Positions 34,820-47,615 of a stretch of 64,000 bases of DNA are shown here, piece by piece. The notes below the pieces were generated by a model. It ran no database searches. It was given only the letters and a program-made list of their open reading frames with translations, and had not been told where the DNA came from. The stretch is from Kineobactrum sediminis. GTDB lineage: Bacteria; Pseudomonadota; Gammaproteobacteria; Pseudomonadales; Halieaceae. Position 1 is the stretch's first letter, and each line of letters starts with the position of its first letter. Both the position numbers and the translations under genes were made by a program. The DNA lies in contig NZ_PKLZ01000003.1 in NCBI RefSeq assembly GCF_002868715.1, forward strand, positions 496,001-560,000, written 5' to 3'.

Positions 34820-36109
34820 TCAGCGGCCGTCAATGGACACATAGTCCCGTTGCGGATAGCCGGTGTAGAGCTGCCTTGGGCGACCGATACGATAGCTGCC
34901 ACTGATCATCTCGTGCCAGTGCGCAATCCAGCCCACCGTGCGGCCAACCGCGAAGATGACGGTAAACATGCTGGTGGGGATACCGATAGCCTTGAGGATG
35001 ATGCCGGAGTAGAAATCGACATTGGGGTACAGTTTGCGTTCGATGAAGTAGGGATCTTCCAGCGCGATCTGTTCCAGGCGCTTGGCAATCGCCAGCAAAG
35101 GCTCGTTGTCTATGCCAAGTTCTGCCAGCACTTCATCCGCTGCTTCTTTCATCACCTTGGCGCGGGGGTCAAAGTTCTTGTAAACCCTGTGGCCAAAGCC
35201 CATCAGGCGGAAGGGGTCGTCCTTGTCCTTGGCCCGGGAGACAAACTCGTCAATCCTGGAGACATCACCGATTTCCTCCAGCATTTCCAGTACCGCCTCA
35301 TTGGCGCCGCCGTGGGACGGTCCCCAGAGGGCGGCGATGCCGGCTGCGATGCAGGCGAAGGGATTGGCGCCGGAAGAACCCGCCAGGCGTACGGTAGAGG
35401 TGGACGCATTCTGTTCGTGATCGGCGTGCAGCAGGAAAATGCGGTCCATGGCCTTGGCCAGCACCGGGCTGATATTGCTGGGTTCGCAGGGATTGCCGAA
35501 CATCATGTGGAGGAAGTTCTCGGCGTAGCCCATGCTGTTGTCGGGGTACATGAAGGGCTGGCCGACGGAGAATTTGTAGCTCATGGCTGCCAGGGTGGGC
35601 ATTTTGGCGATCAACCGGAAGGCCGCCACTTCGCGATGGTTCTCATCGGAAATGTCCGTGGAATCGTGGTAGAAAGCCGACAGTGCCCCGACGACCCCAC
35701 ACATGATGGCCATGGGGTGGGCATCGCGGCGGAAACCGTTAAAGAACGTGGAAATTTGTTCGTGGACCATGGTATGACGCTTCACGGTGCCGACAAAATG
35801 CTCTTGCTGGGCGGCGTTGGGCAACTCGCCATAGAGCAGCAGATAGCAGGTTTCCAGGTAATCGCTGTTTTCCGCCAGCTGGTCTATGGGGTAGCCGCGA
35901 TGCAGCAAAACACCCTGTTCGCCGTCGATATAGGTAATCTGCGATTCACAGGCAGCGGTGGAGACGAATCCGGGGTCATAGGTGAACAGGCCCTTGCCGG
36001 TCAGGGCGCCCACATCCACTACATTGGGGCCCAACGTGCCGGAGTAAACCGGTAATTCGATGCTGCCATCTAACCCGTCTACCGTCAGTGTCGCTTTTTT
36101 GTCACTCAT
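34820..36109 (-). CDS. gltA: Citrate synthase (type II)
   Basis: A 429-residue type II citrate synthase, the allosteric hexameric form of Gram-negatives. It condenses oxaloacetate and acetyl-CoA. Conserved blocks include [59 protein letters not shown] with a catalytic histidine, [13 protein letters not shown] and the catalytic aspartate region [10 protein letters not shown]. The ATG at 36109 starts [12 protein letters not shown], the usual N-terminus. It is divergent from sdhCDAB across a 319-bp region, the common arrangement in Pseudomonas and relatives. Confidence 0.97.
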   Translation of the reverse strand: MSDKKATLTVDGLDGSIELPVYSGTLGPNVVDVGALTGKGLFTYDPGFVSTAACESQITYIDGEQGVLLHRGYPIDQLAENSDYLETCYLLLYGELPNAAQQEHFVGTVKRHTMVHEQISTFFNGFRRDAHPMAIMCGVVGALSAFYHDSTDISDENHREVAAFRLIAKMPTLAAMSYKFSVGQPFMYPDNSMGYAENFLHMMFGNPCEPSNISPVLAKAMDRIFLLHADHEQNASTSTVRLAGSSGANPFACIAAGIAALWGPSHGGANEAVLEMLEEIGDVSRIDEFVSRAKDKDDPFRLMGFGHRVYKNFDPRAKVMKEAADEVLAELGIDNEPLLAIAKRLEQIALEDPYFIERKLYPNVDFYSGIILKAIGIPTSMFTVIFAVGRTVGWIAHWHEMISGSYRIGRPRQLYTGYPQRDYVSIDGR

Positions 36110-36145
36110 ATCTGGTCCTGCATTGTCTTTCTTTCGGGGGGGCCA

Positions 36146-36173
36146 ACTATAGAGTTTCGGGAGATTTTGTCAA
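36146..36173 (-). promoter_or_regulatory. Promoter of gltA
   Basis: On the minus strand a perfect -35 TTGACA (36168-36173) is followed after 16 bp by TATAGT (36146-36151), five of six matches to the -10 consensus. It lies 37 bp before the gltA ATG and is the best sigma-70 promoter seen in the window. Together with the sdh promoter it occupies the 319-bp region 36110-36428, which holds no gene; a short open frame at 36167-36427 shows no family features. Confidence 0.75.
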
Positions 36174-36295
36174 TGAATCGGGCGCTATTTGCACGTATCG
36201 CCCCGTTCCGAACACTATTATCCGGCATTGTCCAATCCGGAGTTAGGCGACGTTCGTTACATTCACCCGGTCACGCAAGCCCCGGGGCCGCCAGT

Positions 36296-36324
36296 TTGTA
36301 TTTGAACGAGCAACTGCCTATAAT
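36296..36324 (+). promoter_or_regulatory. Promoter of the sdh-suc operon
   Basis: TTGTAT at 36296-36301, a 17-bp spacer, and a perfect TATAAT at 36319-36324. It leaves a leader of about 100 nt before the sdhC GTG. Such leaders of sdh mRNA are often targets of small RNAs in other gammaproteobacteria, but no specific site was identified here. Confidence 0.7.
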
Positions 36325-36428
36325 TCGCCGCGCTTTCTCCGCTTGCCTGCGTGGACGGCACGAACGCCGCGCTTCAGCAGCGGCCCCCTTTAATCGCCCC
36401 TGTGGCGCTCGTAACGGTGGTACCTGAT

Positions 36429-36803
36429 GTGAAAGACAATCGTCCCGTAAACCTGGACATCGGCAGCATGAGACTGCCCATTACGGCGTGGGCTTCCATT
36501 ACTCATCGTGCATCCGGTGTGTTCCTGTTTGCCGCCATGGCGTTTCTGATCTGGGCCCTGGATATGAGCCTGCGTAGCCCGGAAAGTTTCGCGGCCCTGC
36601 AGGATATCCTGACCAGCCCCGTCGCCCGGTTGATTCTCCTGGTGATCATGGCGGCGCTGATTTATCACTCCCTGGCGGGTGTCAGGCACCTGGTCATGGA
36701 TTTTGGTATCGGCGAGTCACTTGAGGGCGGCACCTTCAGTGCGCGTCTCGTTATCGTGCTCTCGATTGTACTGACACTGCTTGCGGGGTTATGGATATGG
36801 TAA
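36429..36803 (+). CDS. sdhC: Succinate dehydrogenase cytochrome b556 subunit SdhC
   Basis: A 124-residue membrane anchor of complex II with three transmembrane helices. The GTG at 36429 gives VKDNRPVNLDIGSMRLPITA, which matches the SdhC N-terminus (RPVNLD..), and is preceded by GGTGG at 36416-36420. The quinone-site region SITHRASGVFLF and the heme-ligand histidine segment IYHSLAGVRHLVMDFG are present. The 26-codon upstream extension is in the leader. Its 3' end overlaps sdhD by 13 bp. Confidence 0.93.
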   Translation: MKDNRPVNLDIGSMRLPITAWASITHRASGVFLFAAMAFLIWALDMSLRSPESFAALQDILTSPVARLILLVIMAALIYHSLAGVRHLVMDFGIGESLEGGTFSARLVIVLSIVLTLLAGLWIW

Positions 36804-37159
36804 CTGCAGTAACAAGTCTGGGCCGGAATGGCCTCGCCGACTGGCTGATACAACGTGTGACTGGCGTTATCCTGCTGGCCTATTTCCTGTTCATAGCCTG
36901 GGCAATTGCCGGCGGGGTGGATTACCCTAGCTGGAAGGCACTGTTTGAGCAGACCTGGGTAAAGGTGTTCAGCCTGATGGCGCTGCTGTCTCTTGCAGCG
37001 CATGCCTGGATAGGGCTGTGGGCGGTACTCACCGATTACCTGACCGAACGTCTGATGGGATCTACCGGCAATTTTCTGCGTATAACAAGCCAGCTGGTGA
37101 TCGCCCTCGGTATTTTTATCTATGTGGTCTTGGGCGTACAGATCCTCTGGGGATATTGA
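36791..37159 (+). CDS. sdhD: Succinate dehydrogenase membrane anchor SdhD
   Basis: A 122-residue anchor with three helices. It has the SdhD blocks GLADWLIQRVTGVILLAYF and SLAAHAWIGLWAVLTDYL, whose histidine is the second heme b ligand. Starts are possible at the ATG at 36791 or 36797, both inside the end of sdhC. It forms the quinone-binding membrane domain with SdhC. sdhA follows after 3 bp. Confidence 0.93.
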   Translation: MDMVTAVTSLGRNGLADWLIQRVTGVILLAYFLFIAWAIAGGVDYPSWKALFEQTWVKVFSLMALLSLAAHAWIGLWAVLTDYLTERLMGSTGNFLRITSQLVIALGIFIYVVLGVQILWGY

Positions 37160-37162
37160 ATT

Positions 37163-38935
37163 ATGACAGCATTGCGTACAATTTCGTTTGATGGAGTAAT
37201 CGTTGGCGGTGGCGGCGCGGGTATGCGCGCAGCACTGCAGCTGGCGCAATCAGGCTATAAAACAGCCGTAATCTCCAAAGTGTTTCCCACTCGCTCACAC
37301 ACCGTGTCGGCCCAGGGCGGTATTACCTGTGCGATCGCCAGTGACGATCCCAATGACGACTGGCGCTGGCATATGTACGACACCGTCAAGGGCTCCGATT
37401 ATATCGGTGACCAGGACGCCATAGAATACATGTGCAGTGTCGGCCCGGAAGCCGTATTCGAACTCGAGCACATGGGGCTGCCATTCTCGCGCACGGAAGA
37501 GGGCCGCATTTACCAGCGTCCCTTCGGCGGCCAGTCAAAGGACTATGGCAAGGGTGGCCAGGCTGCGCGCACCTGCGCCGCGGCCGACCGCACCGGCCAC
37601 GCCCTGCTGCATACGCTGTACCAGGGCAATATCAAGAACGAAACCGTATTCCTGAACGAGTGGTACGCCACTGACATCGTCAAGAACCAGGACGGATCCG
37701 TTGTCGGGGTGATGGCGATTTGCATCGAAACCGGTGAAACAGTGTATGTAAAGGCGAAGGCTACCGTGTTCGCTACCGGTGGTGCGGGGCGTATCTATGC
37801 ATCCACGACCAATGCGCACATCAATACCGGCGACGGTATTGGCATGTCCCTGCGCGCGGGTTTCCCGGTGCAGGACATCGAAATGTGGCAGTTTCACCCC
37901 ACCGGCATCTATGGCGCCGGCACCCTGGTGACCGAAGGTTGTCGCGGTGAAGGTGGTTATCTCATCAATAAGGATGGTGAGCGTTTCATGGAGCGCTATG
38001 CGCCCAACGCCAAGGACCTGGCCGGTCGCGATGTTGTCGCCCGCTCCATGATCCTGGAAATCATCGAAGGTCGTGGCTGTGGCCCCGACGGCGATCATGT
38101 CATGCTGAAGCTGGATCACCTGGGTGAAGAAGTACTGGAGTCGCGCCTGCCGGGTATCTGTGAGCTGTCGCGTACCTTTGCCCATGTCGACCCGGTGAAA
38201 GAGCCCATCCCCGTGGTCCCCACCTGCCATTACATGATGGGAGGGATTCCCACCAATGTGAACGGCCAGGCTATTACGGTTGATGCGGCGGGCAACGACC
38301 ATATCATCCCCGGCCTTTATGCCTGCGGTGAAGTGGCCTGTGTGTCGGTGCATGGCGCCAATCGCCTGGGCGGCAATTCGTTGCTGGACCTGGTGGTGTT
38401 TGGCCGGGCGTCGGGCCTGTTCATTGAAAAGGCCCTGCGCGAAGGTATTGATATGCGCGATGCCTCCGAAAGTGATATCGAGCAGGGCATGTCCCGGCTC
38501 AACAAACTGGAAGCGGCCACCGGCACCGACAAGATCCCCGATCTGCGCAAAGAGTTGCAGAACATCATGCAGAATTACTTCGGTGTATTCCGCAAGGGCG
38601 AGTTCATGCAGGAGGGTGTCAGCAAGCTGGCCGAACTGCGTGGTCGTATCGAGGGCGCCGCACTGCCCGACAAGAGCATGACGTTCAATACCGCGCGTAT
38701 CGAAGCCCTGGAACTGCACAATCTGCTGGAAGTGGCGGAAGCCACGGCAATTACCGCAGAGGCGCGTACGGAAAGTCGCGGCGCCCACGCCCGCGATGAT
38801 TTCCAGGAACGCGACGACGAGAACTGGTTGTGCCACTCCATGTATTACCCCGAAGACAAGCGGGTCGGCAAGCGCGGTGTGAATTTCAAGCCGCGTACTG
38901 TTCCCACGTTCGAGCCCATGGCGCGGACTTATTAA
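37163..38935 (+). CDS. sdhA: Succinate dehydrogenase flavoprotein subunit SdhA
   Basis: A 590-residue flavoprotein that oxidises succinate to fumarate. The FAD dinucleotide motif [12 protein letters not shown] is at the N-terminus and the covalent-FAD histidine H46 lies in [11 protein letters not shown]. Substrate-site regions include [23 protein letters not shown] and [19 protein letters not shown]. Length and motifs fit SdhA. A 580-codon antisense open frame on the other strand is a coding shadow. Confidence 0.97.
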   Translation: MTALRTISFDGVIVGGGGAGMRAALQLAQSGYKTAVISKVFPTRSHTVSAQGGITCAIASDDPNDDWRWHMYDTVKGSDYIGDQDAIEYMCSVGPEAVFELEHMGLPFSRTEEGRIYQRPFGGQSKDYGKGGQAARTCAAADRTGHALLHTLYQGNIKNETVFLNEWYATDIVKNQDGSVVGVMAICIETGETVYVKAKATVFATGGAGRIYASTTNAHINTGDGIGMSLRAGFPVQDIEMWQFHPTGIYGAGTLVTEGCRGEGGYLINKDGERFMERYAPNAKDLAGRDVVARSMILEIIEGRGCGPDGDHVMLKLDHLGEEVLESRLPGICELSRTFAHVDPVKEPIPVVPTCHYMMGGIPTNVNGQAITVDAAGNDHIIPGLYACGEVACVSVHGANRLGGNSLLDLVVFGRASGLFIEKALREGIDMRDASESDIEQGMSRLNKLEAATGTDKIPDLRKELQNIMQNYFGVFRKGEFMQEGVSKLAELRGRIEGAALPDKSMTFNTARIEALELHNLLEVAEATAITAEARTESRGAHARDDFQERDDENWLCHSMYYPEDKRVGKRGVNFKPRTVPTFEPMARTY

Positions 38936-38941
38936 GAGGTT

Positions 38942-39652
38942 ATGGAAATGCTGCAAGTGAGTATTTATCGTTACAACCCGGAAACCGACCAGCAGCCCTA
39001 CATGGAGGATTTCGAGTTCGATACCCAGGGTCGCGACCTGATGGTGCTGGACGTGCTGGAGCAGCTCAAGGCGCGCGACAGCTCGGTAACCTATCGCCGG
39101 TCCTGCCGCGAGGGTGTGTGCGGTTCCGACGGCGTCAATATCAACGGCAAGAATGGCCTTGCCTGCATTACGCCGCTGTCGGCCACAGTGCGCAAGAACA
39201 AGCTGGTGATCCGGCCACTGCCGGGCCTGCCCGTGGTACGCGACCTGGTCGTGGACATGAGCATGTTCTACGCACAATATGAAAAGATCCAGCCGTTTCT
39301 GCAGAACAATACGCCGGCACCTGCCATTGAGCGTCTGCAGACCCCGGAGGATCGCGCCAAGCTGGACGGCCTTTACGAGTGCATCCTGTGCGCCTGTTGT
39401 TCCTCCAGTTGCCCCTCTTTCTGGTGGAACCCCGACCGCTTTGTCGGCCCCGCCGGATTGCTGCAGGCCTATCGCTTCCTGGCGGACAGTCGCGATACCG
39501 CAACGGATGAGCGCCTGTCACGGCTGGACGACCCGTTCAGCGTGTTTCGTTGCCATGGGATCCAGAACTGTGTCAATGTGTGCCCCAAGGGTCTCAACCC
39601 GACCCGCGCCATTGGCCACATCCGCACCATGTTGTTAACGCGGGCTACCTGA
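38942..39652 (+). CDS. sdhB: Succinate dehydrogenase iron-sulfur subunit SdhB
   Basis: A 236-residue subunit carrying three clusters: [2Fe-2S] ligands in CREGVCGSDGVNINGKNGLAC, [4Fe-4S] in CILCACCSSSCPSFWWNP, and [3Fe-4S] in CHGIQNCVNVCPKGLNP. It wires electrons from SdhA to the quinone site. The ATG at 38942 is 6 bp after sdhA; an ATG two codons later is an alternative start. Confidence 0.96.
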   Translation: MEMLQVSIYRYNPETDQQPYMEDFEFDTQGRDLMVLDVLEQLKARDSSVTYRRSCREGVCGSDGVNINGKNGLACITPLSATVRKNKLVIRPLPGLPVVRDLVVDMSMFYAQYEKIQPFLQNNTPAPAIERLQTPEDRAKLDGLYECILCACCSSSCPSFWWNPDRFVGPAGLLQAYRFLADSRDTATDERLSRLDDPFSVFRCHGIQNCVNVCPKGLNPTRAIGHIRTMLLTRAT

Positions 39653-39712
39653 ACCAACAACGAGGCAAGACCAGCCGGGTCAGTGCCGGCCTAATACAAC
39701 CCCGGAAGGGTA

Positions 39713-42574
39713 ATGATGGAACATAGTTCGATGGAGCTCTTGCGCAAGAGCTCGCACATCGCAGGTGGCAATGCCACTTACGTTGAGGATTTGTATGAAT
39801 CCTACCTCCTGGACCCCAATGGCGTCCCGGAGCAGTGGCGAGAATACTTTGAAAAGCTGCCCCGGGTGGAATCGCCCCACGGCACTTTGCAGGATGTCCC
39901 GCATTCGATTATCCGCGATCGGTTTGCCCAGATCAGTAAAATGCGAGTGCGCACCGAGGCTACAGTCGCACACGACTCCCAGGCGACCGAGTACGAGCGC
40001 AAGCAGGTAAGAGTGGTGCAGCTGGTATCGGCCTATCGCCAGCGTGGTCACCAGAAAGCCAGTCTCGATCCCCTCAGCCTGCACATGCGAGACCCGGTTC
40101 CCGACCTGGACCTGGGGTTTCACAAGCTGTCTACCGCCGACCTGGAGACCGTGTTCCAGACCGGCAATATGTATATCGGCAAGACCGACGCCACCCTCGG
40201 TGAGATTGTCGAATCGCTGGAGCGTACTTACTGCCATACCATTGGCGCCGAGTTCATGCACATCGTGGATACGGAGCAGCGGCACTGGATCATGCAGCGC
40301 ATGGAGTCGGTGCGTTCCGCTCCCAATTATTCGGATGATATGCGTACCCAGTTGTTGCGCAGCCTGATCAAGGCCGAAGGCCTGGAAAAGTCCCTCGCCT
40401 CCAAATATCCCGGTACCAAGCGCTTTGGCCTTGAGGGCGGCGAGTCACTGATCCCGATGCTCTCGGAAATGGTTCAGCGCAGCGGCTCCTATGGTGCCAA
40501 GGAAATCGTTATCGGTATGGCCCACCGCGGCCGTCTCAATGTACTGGTGAACATCTTCGGCAAAAACCCATCCGACCTGTTTGCCGAATTCGAAGGCCGT
40601 GTGGTTTACGACAAATCCGGCGATGTCAAGTATCACCAGGGGTTCTCATCCAATGTCATGACCCCCGGCGGTGAAGTGCATCTGGCGCTGGCGTTCAACC
40701 CCTCCCACCTGGAGATTGTGTCGCCGGTGGTCGAAGGGTCGGTACGCGCCCGGCAGGACCGGCGCAGGGACCCGGTCGGCAATACCGTAGTGCCGATTGT
40801 TATCCACGGTGATGCAGCGTTTGCCGGCCAGGGTGTGGTCATGGAGACTTTCCAGATGTCCCAGACCCGGGCCTACAAAACCGGTGGTACCCTGCACATT
40901 GTACTCAACAACCAGGTTGGCTTTACCACCAGTGATCGCGAGGATGCGCGCTCCACTGAATACTGTACCGACATTGCCAAGATGGTGCAGGCACCGATTT
41001 TTCACGTGAACGCCGATGACCCGCAGGCGGTCCATTTCGTGACCCAGCTGGCGGGCGACTTCCGCAATACGTTCCACCGCGATGTGGTCATCGACCTGGT
41101 GTGCTACCGCCGCCGTGGCCATAACGAGGCAGATGAGCCATCGGTGACCCAGCCACTGATGTACGAGCGCATCCGCAAACAAAAGACGACCCGCGATCTC
41201 TATGCCGCCGAACTGATAGCGCAGGGGGTGATCACGGCCGAAGAGGATGAGCGCCTGGTGAACGGCTACCGGGAGTCTCTCGACCGTGGCAAGCCCTTGG
41301 TCAGTGGGCTGGTGTCGGAACCGAACCCCAGCCTGTTTGTCGACTGGACACCCTACCTGGGTCACGAGTGGAACATGGAGTACGACACCTCCATGGACCT
41401 GCAGGCGTTACAGGCCCTGGCTCACGATATCAACGTGGCTCCCGAGGGATTTCCCCTGCAGCGCCAAGTGGCCAAGATTCTGGAAGACAGGCGCAAGATG
41501 GCCGCCGGTGCACTGGCGCTGAACTGGGGGGCGGCAGAGACCCTTGCTTATGCCACGTTGCTGCAGGCCGGCTATCCGGTGCGCCTGACCGGCCAGGATG
41601 TGGGTCGCGGCACCTTTTCGCACCGCCACGCGGTACTGCACAACCAGAAGGACGCCAGCCGGTATATCCCACTGCAGCACATCAGGGAGGACCAGGCCGA
41701 TTTCTGTATCCTTGATTCCCTGCTTTCGGAAGAAGCCGTTCTGGCTTTTGAATACGGCTACTCCACGACGTCCCCCACCGGGCTGGTGATATGGGAAGCG
41801 CAGTTCGGTGATTTCGCCAACGGGGCACAGGTGGTAATTGACCAGTTCATTACCAGTGGTGAGCACAAATGGTCGCGCCTGTGCGGGCTGACCATGTTGC
41901 TACCCCACGGTTACGAGGGGCAGGGCCCGGAGCATTCCTCGGCCCGTCTGGAGCGCTTCCTGCAGTTGTGCGCCGAGCACAATATCCAGGTTTGTGTGCC
42001 GACCACCCCGGCTCAGGTGTACCATATGTTGCGCCGCCAGGCGATCAGGCCGGTGCGCAAGCCCCTGGTGGTGATGTCGCCCAAGAGTCTGCTGCGCCAT
42101 AAGGAGGCGGTATCGTCGCTGGAAGATCTCGCCGATGGCCATTATTATAATGTGCTGGATGAGACCGACCCCATCGATAAACAGGCCGTTGCCAGGATTA
42201 TCCTCTGTAGCGGCAAGGTCTATTACGACCTGCGGGCAGCGCGGCGCGAGCGCGACATTGATAATATCGCCATCGTCCGCCTGGAGCAGCTGTACCCGTT
42301 TCCGGAGGCCGAGCTGCTGGACGTGCTCAGTGGTTATCCCAATATCACCGAGGCGGTGTGGTGCCAGGAAGAGCCGCAAAACCAGGGCGCCTGGTATTCG
42401 AGCCAGCACCACATGCGGCGGGTACTGTTTTCGCATCGTACCGGGGTGTATTTGAGCTATGTGGGGCGGGAGCCGTCCGCGGCGCCGGCAGCGGGTTACA
42501 TGGCACTGCACCTTGCACAGCAGGAAGAGTTCATTAATGAAGCCCTGGCACCTGTTGTGCCACGGCAAAGATAA
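39713..42574 (+). CDS. sucA: 2-oxoglutarate dehydrogenase E1 component SucA
   Basis: A 953-residue thiamine diphosphate enzyme that decarboxylates 2-oxoglutarate and transfers the succinyl group to SucB. It has the N-terminal E2-binding segment (NATYVEDLYESYLLDPNGVP), the TPP motif region GDAAFAGQGVVMETFQMSQ, and AHRGRLNVLVNIFGKNP. The length is standard. A 60-bp gap after sdhB holds GGAAGG just before the ATG. The gene continues the TCA operon sdhCDAB-sucAB-lpdA-sucCD. Confidence 0.97.
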   Translation: MMEHSSMELLRKSSHIAGGNATYVEDLYESYLLDPNGVPEQWREYFEKLPRVESPHGTLQDVPHSIIRDRFAQISKMRVRTEATVAHDSQATEYERKQVRVVQLVSAYRQRGHQKASLDPLSLHMRDPVPDLDLGFHKLSTADLETVFQTGNMYIGKTDATLGEIVESLERTYCHTIGAEFMHIVDTEQRHWIMQRMESVRSAPNYSDDMRTQLLRSLIKAEGLEKSLASKYPGTKRFGLEGGESLIPMLSEMVQRSGSYGAKEIVIGMAHRGRLNVLVNIFGKNPSDLFAEFEGRVVYDKSGDVKYHQGFSSNVMTPGGEVHLALAFNPSHLEIVSPVVEGSVRARQDRRRDPVGNTVVPIVIHGDAAFAGQGVVMETFQMSQTRAYKTGGTLHIVLNNQVGFTTSDREDARSTEYCTDIAKMVQAPIFHVNADDPQAVHFVTQLAGDFRNTFHRDVVIDLVCYRRRGHNEADEPSVTQPLMYERIRKQKTTRDLYAAELIAQGVITAEEDERLVNGYRESLDRGKPLVSGLVSEPNPSLFVDWTPYLGHEWNMEYDTSMDLQALQALAHDINVAPEGFPLQRQVAKILEDRRKMAAGALALNWGAAETLAYATLLQAGYPVRLTGQDVGRGTFSHRHAVLHNQKDASRYIPLQHIREDQADFCILDSLLSEEAVLAFEYGYSTTSPTGLVIWEAQFGDFANGAQVVIDQFITSGEHKWSRLCGLTMLLPHGYEGQGPEHSSARLERFLQLCAEHNIQVCVPTTPAQVYHMLRRQAIRPVRKPLVVMSPKSLLRHKEAVSSLEDLADGHYYNVLDETDPIDKQAVARIILCSGKVYYDLRAARRERDIDNIAIVRLEQLYPFPEAELLDVLSGYPNITEAVWCQEEPQNQGAWYSSQHHMRRVLFSHRTGVYLSYVGREPSAAPAAGYMALHLAQQEEFINEALAPVVPRQR

Positions 42575-42595
42575 GGTTTTTTCAAAGGAATCGAA

Positions 42596-45315
<2,720 letters not shown>

Positions 45316-45374
45316 ACTTTGCCCGGGCGCGCGCGCATAAAATCAATTATTGCGCAGTCGAGGCACTTGGGGGC

Positions 45375-45393
45375 ATGGGTTCCCGGAACCCAT
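45375..45393. repeat. 19-bp palindrome between lpdA and sucC
   Basis: ATGGGTTCC-C-GGAACCCAT is perfectly self-complementary around a central C. It can form a 7-bp stem with a 5-nt loop but has no T-run, so it is not an intrinsic terminator. It lies in the 110-bp gap between lpdA and sucC, preceded by an AT-rich patch flanked by GCGC. It may be an mRNA processing or stabilising hairpin, or an operator. Confidence 0.5.
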
Positions 45394-45425
45394 TCCAGTA
45401 CATAACGTAGCACACAGGATAAAGC

Positions 45426-46595
45426 ATGAATCTTCATGAATATCAGGGCAAACAGCTGTTTGCCGAATACGGGTTGCCCGTATCCAAGGGGTATGCTGTT
45501 GATACCCCGGAAGACGCGGTTAAGGCAGCGGAAACTATCGGCGGCGATATGTGGGTGGTTAAAGCCCAGGTGCACGCGGGCGGCCGCGGCAAGGCCGGCG
45601 GTGTCAAGCTGGTAAAAACCACCGATGAGGTGCGCGATTTCGCCGCCAAGTGGCTGGGCCAGCAGCTGGTAACTTACCAGACCGACGAAGGTGGCCAGCC
45701 GGTCAGCAAGATCCTGGTGGAAACCTGCACCGACATCGCCGAGGAGCTTTATCTTGGCGCGGTTGTTGACCGCGGTACACGGCGTATCGTGTTCATGGCC
45801 TCCACCGAAGGTGGTGTCGAGATTGAGAAGGTTGCCGAAGAGACCCCGGAAAAAATCCTGCGTGCGATCATTGATCCGCTGGTGGGCGCGCAGCCTTACC
45901 AGGGCCGTGAGCTGGCGTTCAGGCTCGGCCTGCAAGGGGAGCAGATCAAGCAGTTCGTGAAGATCTTCATAGGCCTGGCCCAGCTGTTCAAGGACAAGGA
46001 TCTGGCGCTGATTGAGGTCAACCCTCTGGTTATCACCAGCGAAGGCAACCTGCACTGCCTGGATGCCAAACTGGGTGTGGATGGCAACGCCCTGTATCGC
46101 CAGCCCAAACTGCGCGAGATGCACGATCCCTCACAGGAAGATGCGCGCGAGGCTGATGCTGCCAAGTGGGAGCTGAATTACGTTGCCCTGGACGGCAACA
46201 TCGGCTGCATGGTGAACGGCGCAGGTCTGGCGATGGGCACCATGGATATCGTCAAGTTGCACGGTGGTGCACCGGCCAACTTCCTTGATGTAGGGGGCGG
46301 CGCGACCAAGGAGCGGGTGTCCGAAGCGTTCAAGATCATTCTCTCCGACGACAAGGTCAAGGCCGTACTCATCAATATTTTTGGTGGCATCGTGCGCTGT
46401 GACCTGATCGCCGAAGGCGTGATTGGTGCCGTGCAGGAGATCGGTGTGCAGATACCGGTCGTCGTTCGCCTTGAAGGCAACAACGCCGAATTGGGGCGCA
46501 AGGTCCTGGCCGATAGCGGCCTGAATATTATTGCTGCCACCAGCCTTACAGATGCTGCCCAGCAGGCAGTTAAAGCAGCGGGAGGAGCAGCCTGA
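45426..46595 (+). CDS. sucC: Succinyl-CoA synthetase beta subunit SucC
   Basis: A 389-residue ATP-grasp subunit beginning [19 protein letters not shown], the universal SucC N-terminus, with [17 protein letters not shown] in the nucleotide-binding region and [13 protein letters not shown] near the end. With SucD it makes ATP or GTP from succinyl-CoA. The stop TGA shares one base with the sucD ATG. The 110-bp gap before it is the largest inside the operon after the sdh leader. Confidence 0.97.
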   Translation: MNLHEYQGKQLFAEYGLPVSKGYAVDTPEDAVKAAETIGGDMWVVKAQVHAGGRGKAGGVKLVKTTDEVRDFAAKWLGQQLVTYQTDEGGQPVSKILVETCTDIAEELYLGAVVDRGTRRIVFMASTEGGVEIEKVAEETPEKILRAIIDPLVGAQPYQGRELAFRLGLQGEQIKQFVKIFIGLAQLFKDKDLALIEVNPLVITSEGNLHCLDAKLGVDGNALYRQPKLREMHDPSQEDAREADAAKWELNYVALDGNIGCMVNGAGLAMGTMDIVKLHGGAPANFLDVGGGATKERVSEAFKIILSDDKVKAVLINIFGGIVRCDLIAEGVIGAVQEIGVQIPVVVRLEGNNAELGRKVLADSGLNIIAATSLTDAAQQAVKAAGGAA

Positions 46596-47470
46596 TGAGC
46601 ATCCTGATCGACAAGAACACCAAGGTTATCTGCCAGGGCTTTACCGGCTCGCAGGGTACGTTTCACTCCGAGCAGGCTATTGCGTACGGAACACTCATGG
46701 TCGGCGGCGTAACGCCGGGCAAGGGTGGCCAGCAGCACCTTGGCCTGCCCGTGTTCAATACCATGGCCGATGCGGTTGATACCACCGGCGCCGAGGCATC
46801 CGTCATTTATGTGCCGGCTCCCTTCTGCAAGGATTCCATCCTTGAAGCGGCAAACAGCGGTATCAAGCTGATCGTCTGTATCACTGAAGGCATCCCGACC
46901 CTGGACATGCTTGATGCAAAAGTGAAGTGCGACGAACTGGGCGTACGCCTGATCGGCCCGAACTGTCCCGGTGTCATCACCCCCGGCGAATGCAAGATCG
47001 GCATCATGCCCGGCCACATTCACCTGCCCGGGAAGGTCGGTATTGTGTCCCGCTCCGGTACCCTGACCTACGAAGCAGTCAAGCAGACTACCGATGCCGG
47101 CTTTGGCCAGTCTACCTGTGTAGGTATTGGTGGTGACCCGATTCCCGGTTCCAGCTTTATCGACATCCTGGCCATGTTCGAAAAAGATCCCGCCACCGAG
47201 GCGATCGTAATGATCGGTGAAATCGGCGGTACCGCAGAGGAAGAGGCCGCCGCCTGGATCAAGGCGAATTGCAGCAAGCCCGTAGTGTCCTACATTGCCG
47301 GGGTAACGGCACCCAAGGGCAAGCGTATGGGCCATGCCGGCGCGATTATTTCCGGAGGCAAGGGTACCGCTGACGAAAAGTTTGAGGCCCTCGAAGATGC
47401 CGGTGTGAAAACCGTGCGCAGCCTTGCTGAAATCGGCAGTGGCCTGTCGGCCGTGACAGGCTGGAAATGA
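46595..47470 (+). CDS. sucD: Succinyl-CoA synthetase alpha subunit SucD
   Basis: A 291-residue subunit with CoA-binding start [21 protein letters not shown] and the phosphohistidine loop in [14 protein letters not shown] (catalytic histidine of HAG). Length and motifs are standard. It is the last gene of the sdh-suc operon and overlaps sucC by one base. Confidence 0.97.
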   Translation: MSILIDKNTKVICQGFTGSQGTFHSEQAIAYGTLMVGGVTPGKGGQQHLGLPVFNTMADAVDTTGAEASVIYVPAPFCKDSILEAANSGIKLIVCITEGIPTLDMLDAKVKCDELGVRLIGPNCPGVITPGECKIGIMPGHIHLPGKVGIVSRSGTLTYEAVKQTTDAGFGQSTCVGIGGDPIPGSSFIDILAMFEKDPATEAIVMIGEIGGTAEEEAAAWIKANCSKPVVSYIAGVTAPKGKRMGHAGAIISGGKGTADEKFEALEDAGVKTVRSLAEIGSGLSAVTGWK

Positions 47471-47474
47471 AAGG

Positions 47475-47494
47475 CGCCCGCCTGACGGCGGGCG
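47475..47494 (+). terminator. GC hairpin after sucD, possible terminator or 3' stabiliser
   Basis: CGCCCGCC (47475-47482) pairs perfectly with GGCGGGCG (47487-47494) around a TGAC loop, starting 4 bp after the sucD stop. There is no U-tract, so it may stabilise the mRNA 3' end; the hairpin with T-tract at 47592-47615 is the better terminator. Confidence 0.5.
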
Positions 47495-47530
47495 GCTAGC
47501 CTGGTAAGATAGAAAGCCGGTTTGACCGGT

Positions 47531-47586
47531 ACGCCGGAACGCCGGAACGCCGGAACGCCGGTACGCCGGACCGCCGGACCGCCGGT
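47531..47586. repeat. 8-bp tandem repeat array (seven units)
   Basis: Seven consecutive 8-bp units fill 47531-47586: ACGCCGGA three times, ACGCCGGT, ACGCCGGA, CCGCCGGA, CCGCCGGT. The preceding TGACCGGT (47523-47530) looks like a degenerate eighth unit. Differences between units are at position 1 (A/C) and 8 (A/T). It sits between the convergent sucD and esterase genes, in no reading frame that codes for a recognisable protein. Likely a slippage-prone VNTR. Confidence 0.9.
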
Positions 47587-47591
47587 ATCCC

Positions 47592-47615
47592 AAACGCCCG
47601 CTCCGCGGGCGTTTT
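47592..47615. terminator. Bidirectional terminator between sucD and the esterase gene
   Basis: AAACGCCCGC (47592-47601) pairs perfectly with GCGGGCGTTT (47605-47614) around a TCC loop, ending in TTTT on the plus strand and preceded by AAA for the minus strand. It lies between convergent genes, and its right arm touches the esterase stop codon at 47614-47616. Confidence 0.8.

Noticed and set aside
36167-36427. 86-codon open frame between gltA and sdhC
   Set aside because: It covers both divergent promoters and the sdh leader, and has no family similarity.
37535-39277. 580-codon open frame antisense to sdhA and sdhB
   Set aside because: Shadow of highly conserved sdhA/sdhB; no start context or recognisable domain.
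47523-47586. CRISPR array
   Set aside because: The repeat unit is 8 bp without spacers, so it is a simple tandem repeat, not a CRISPR.
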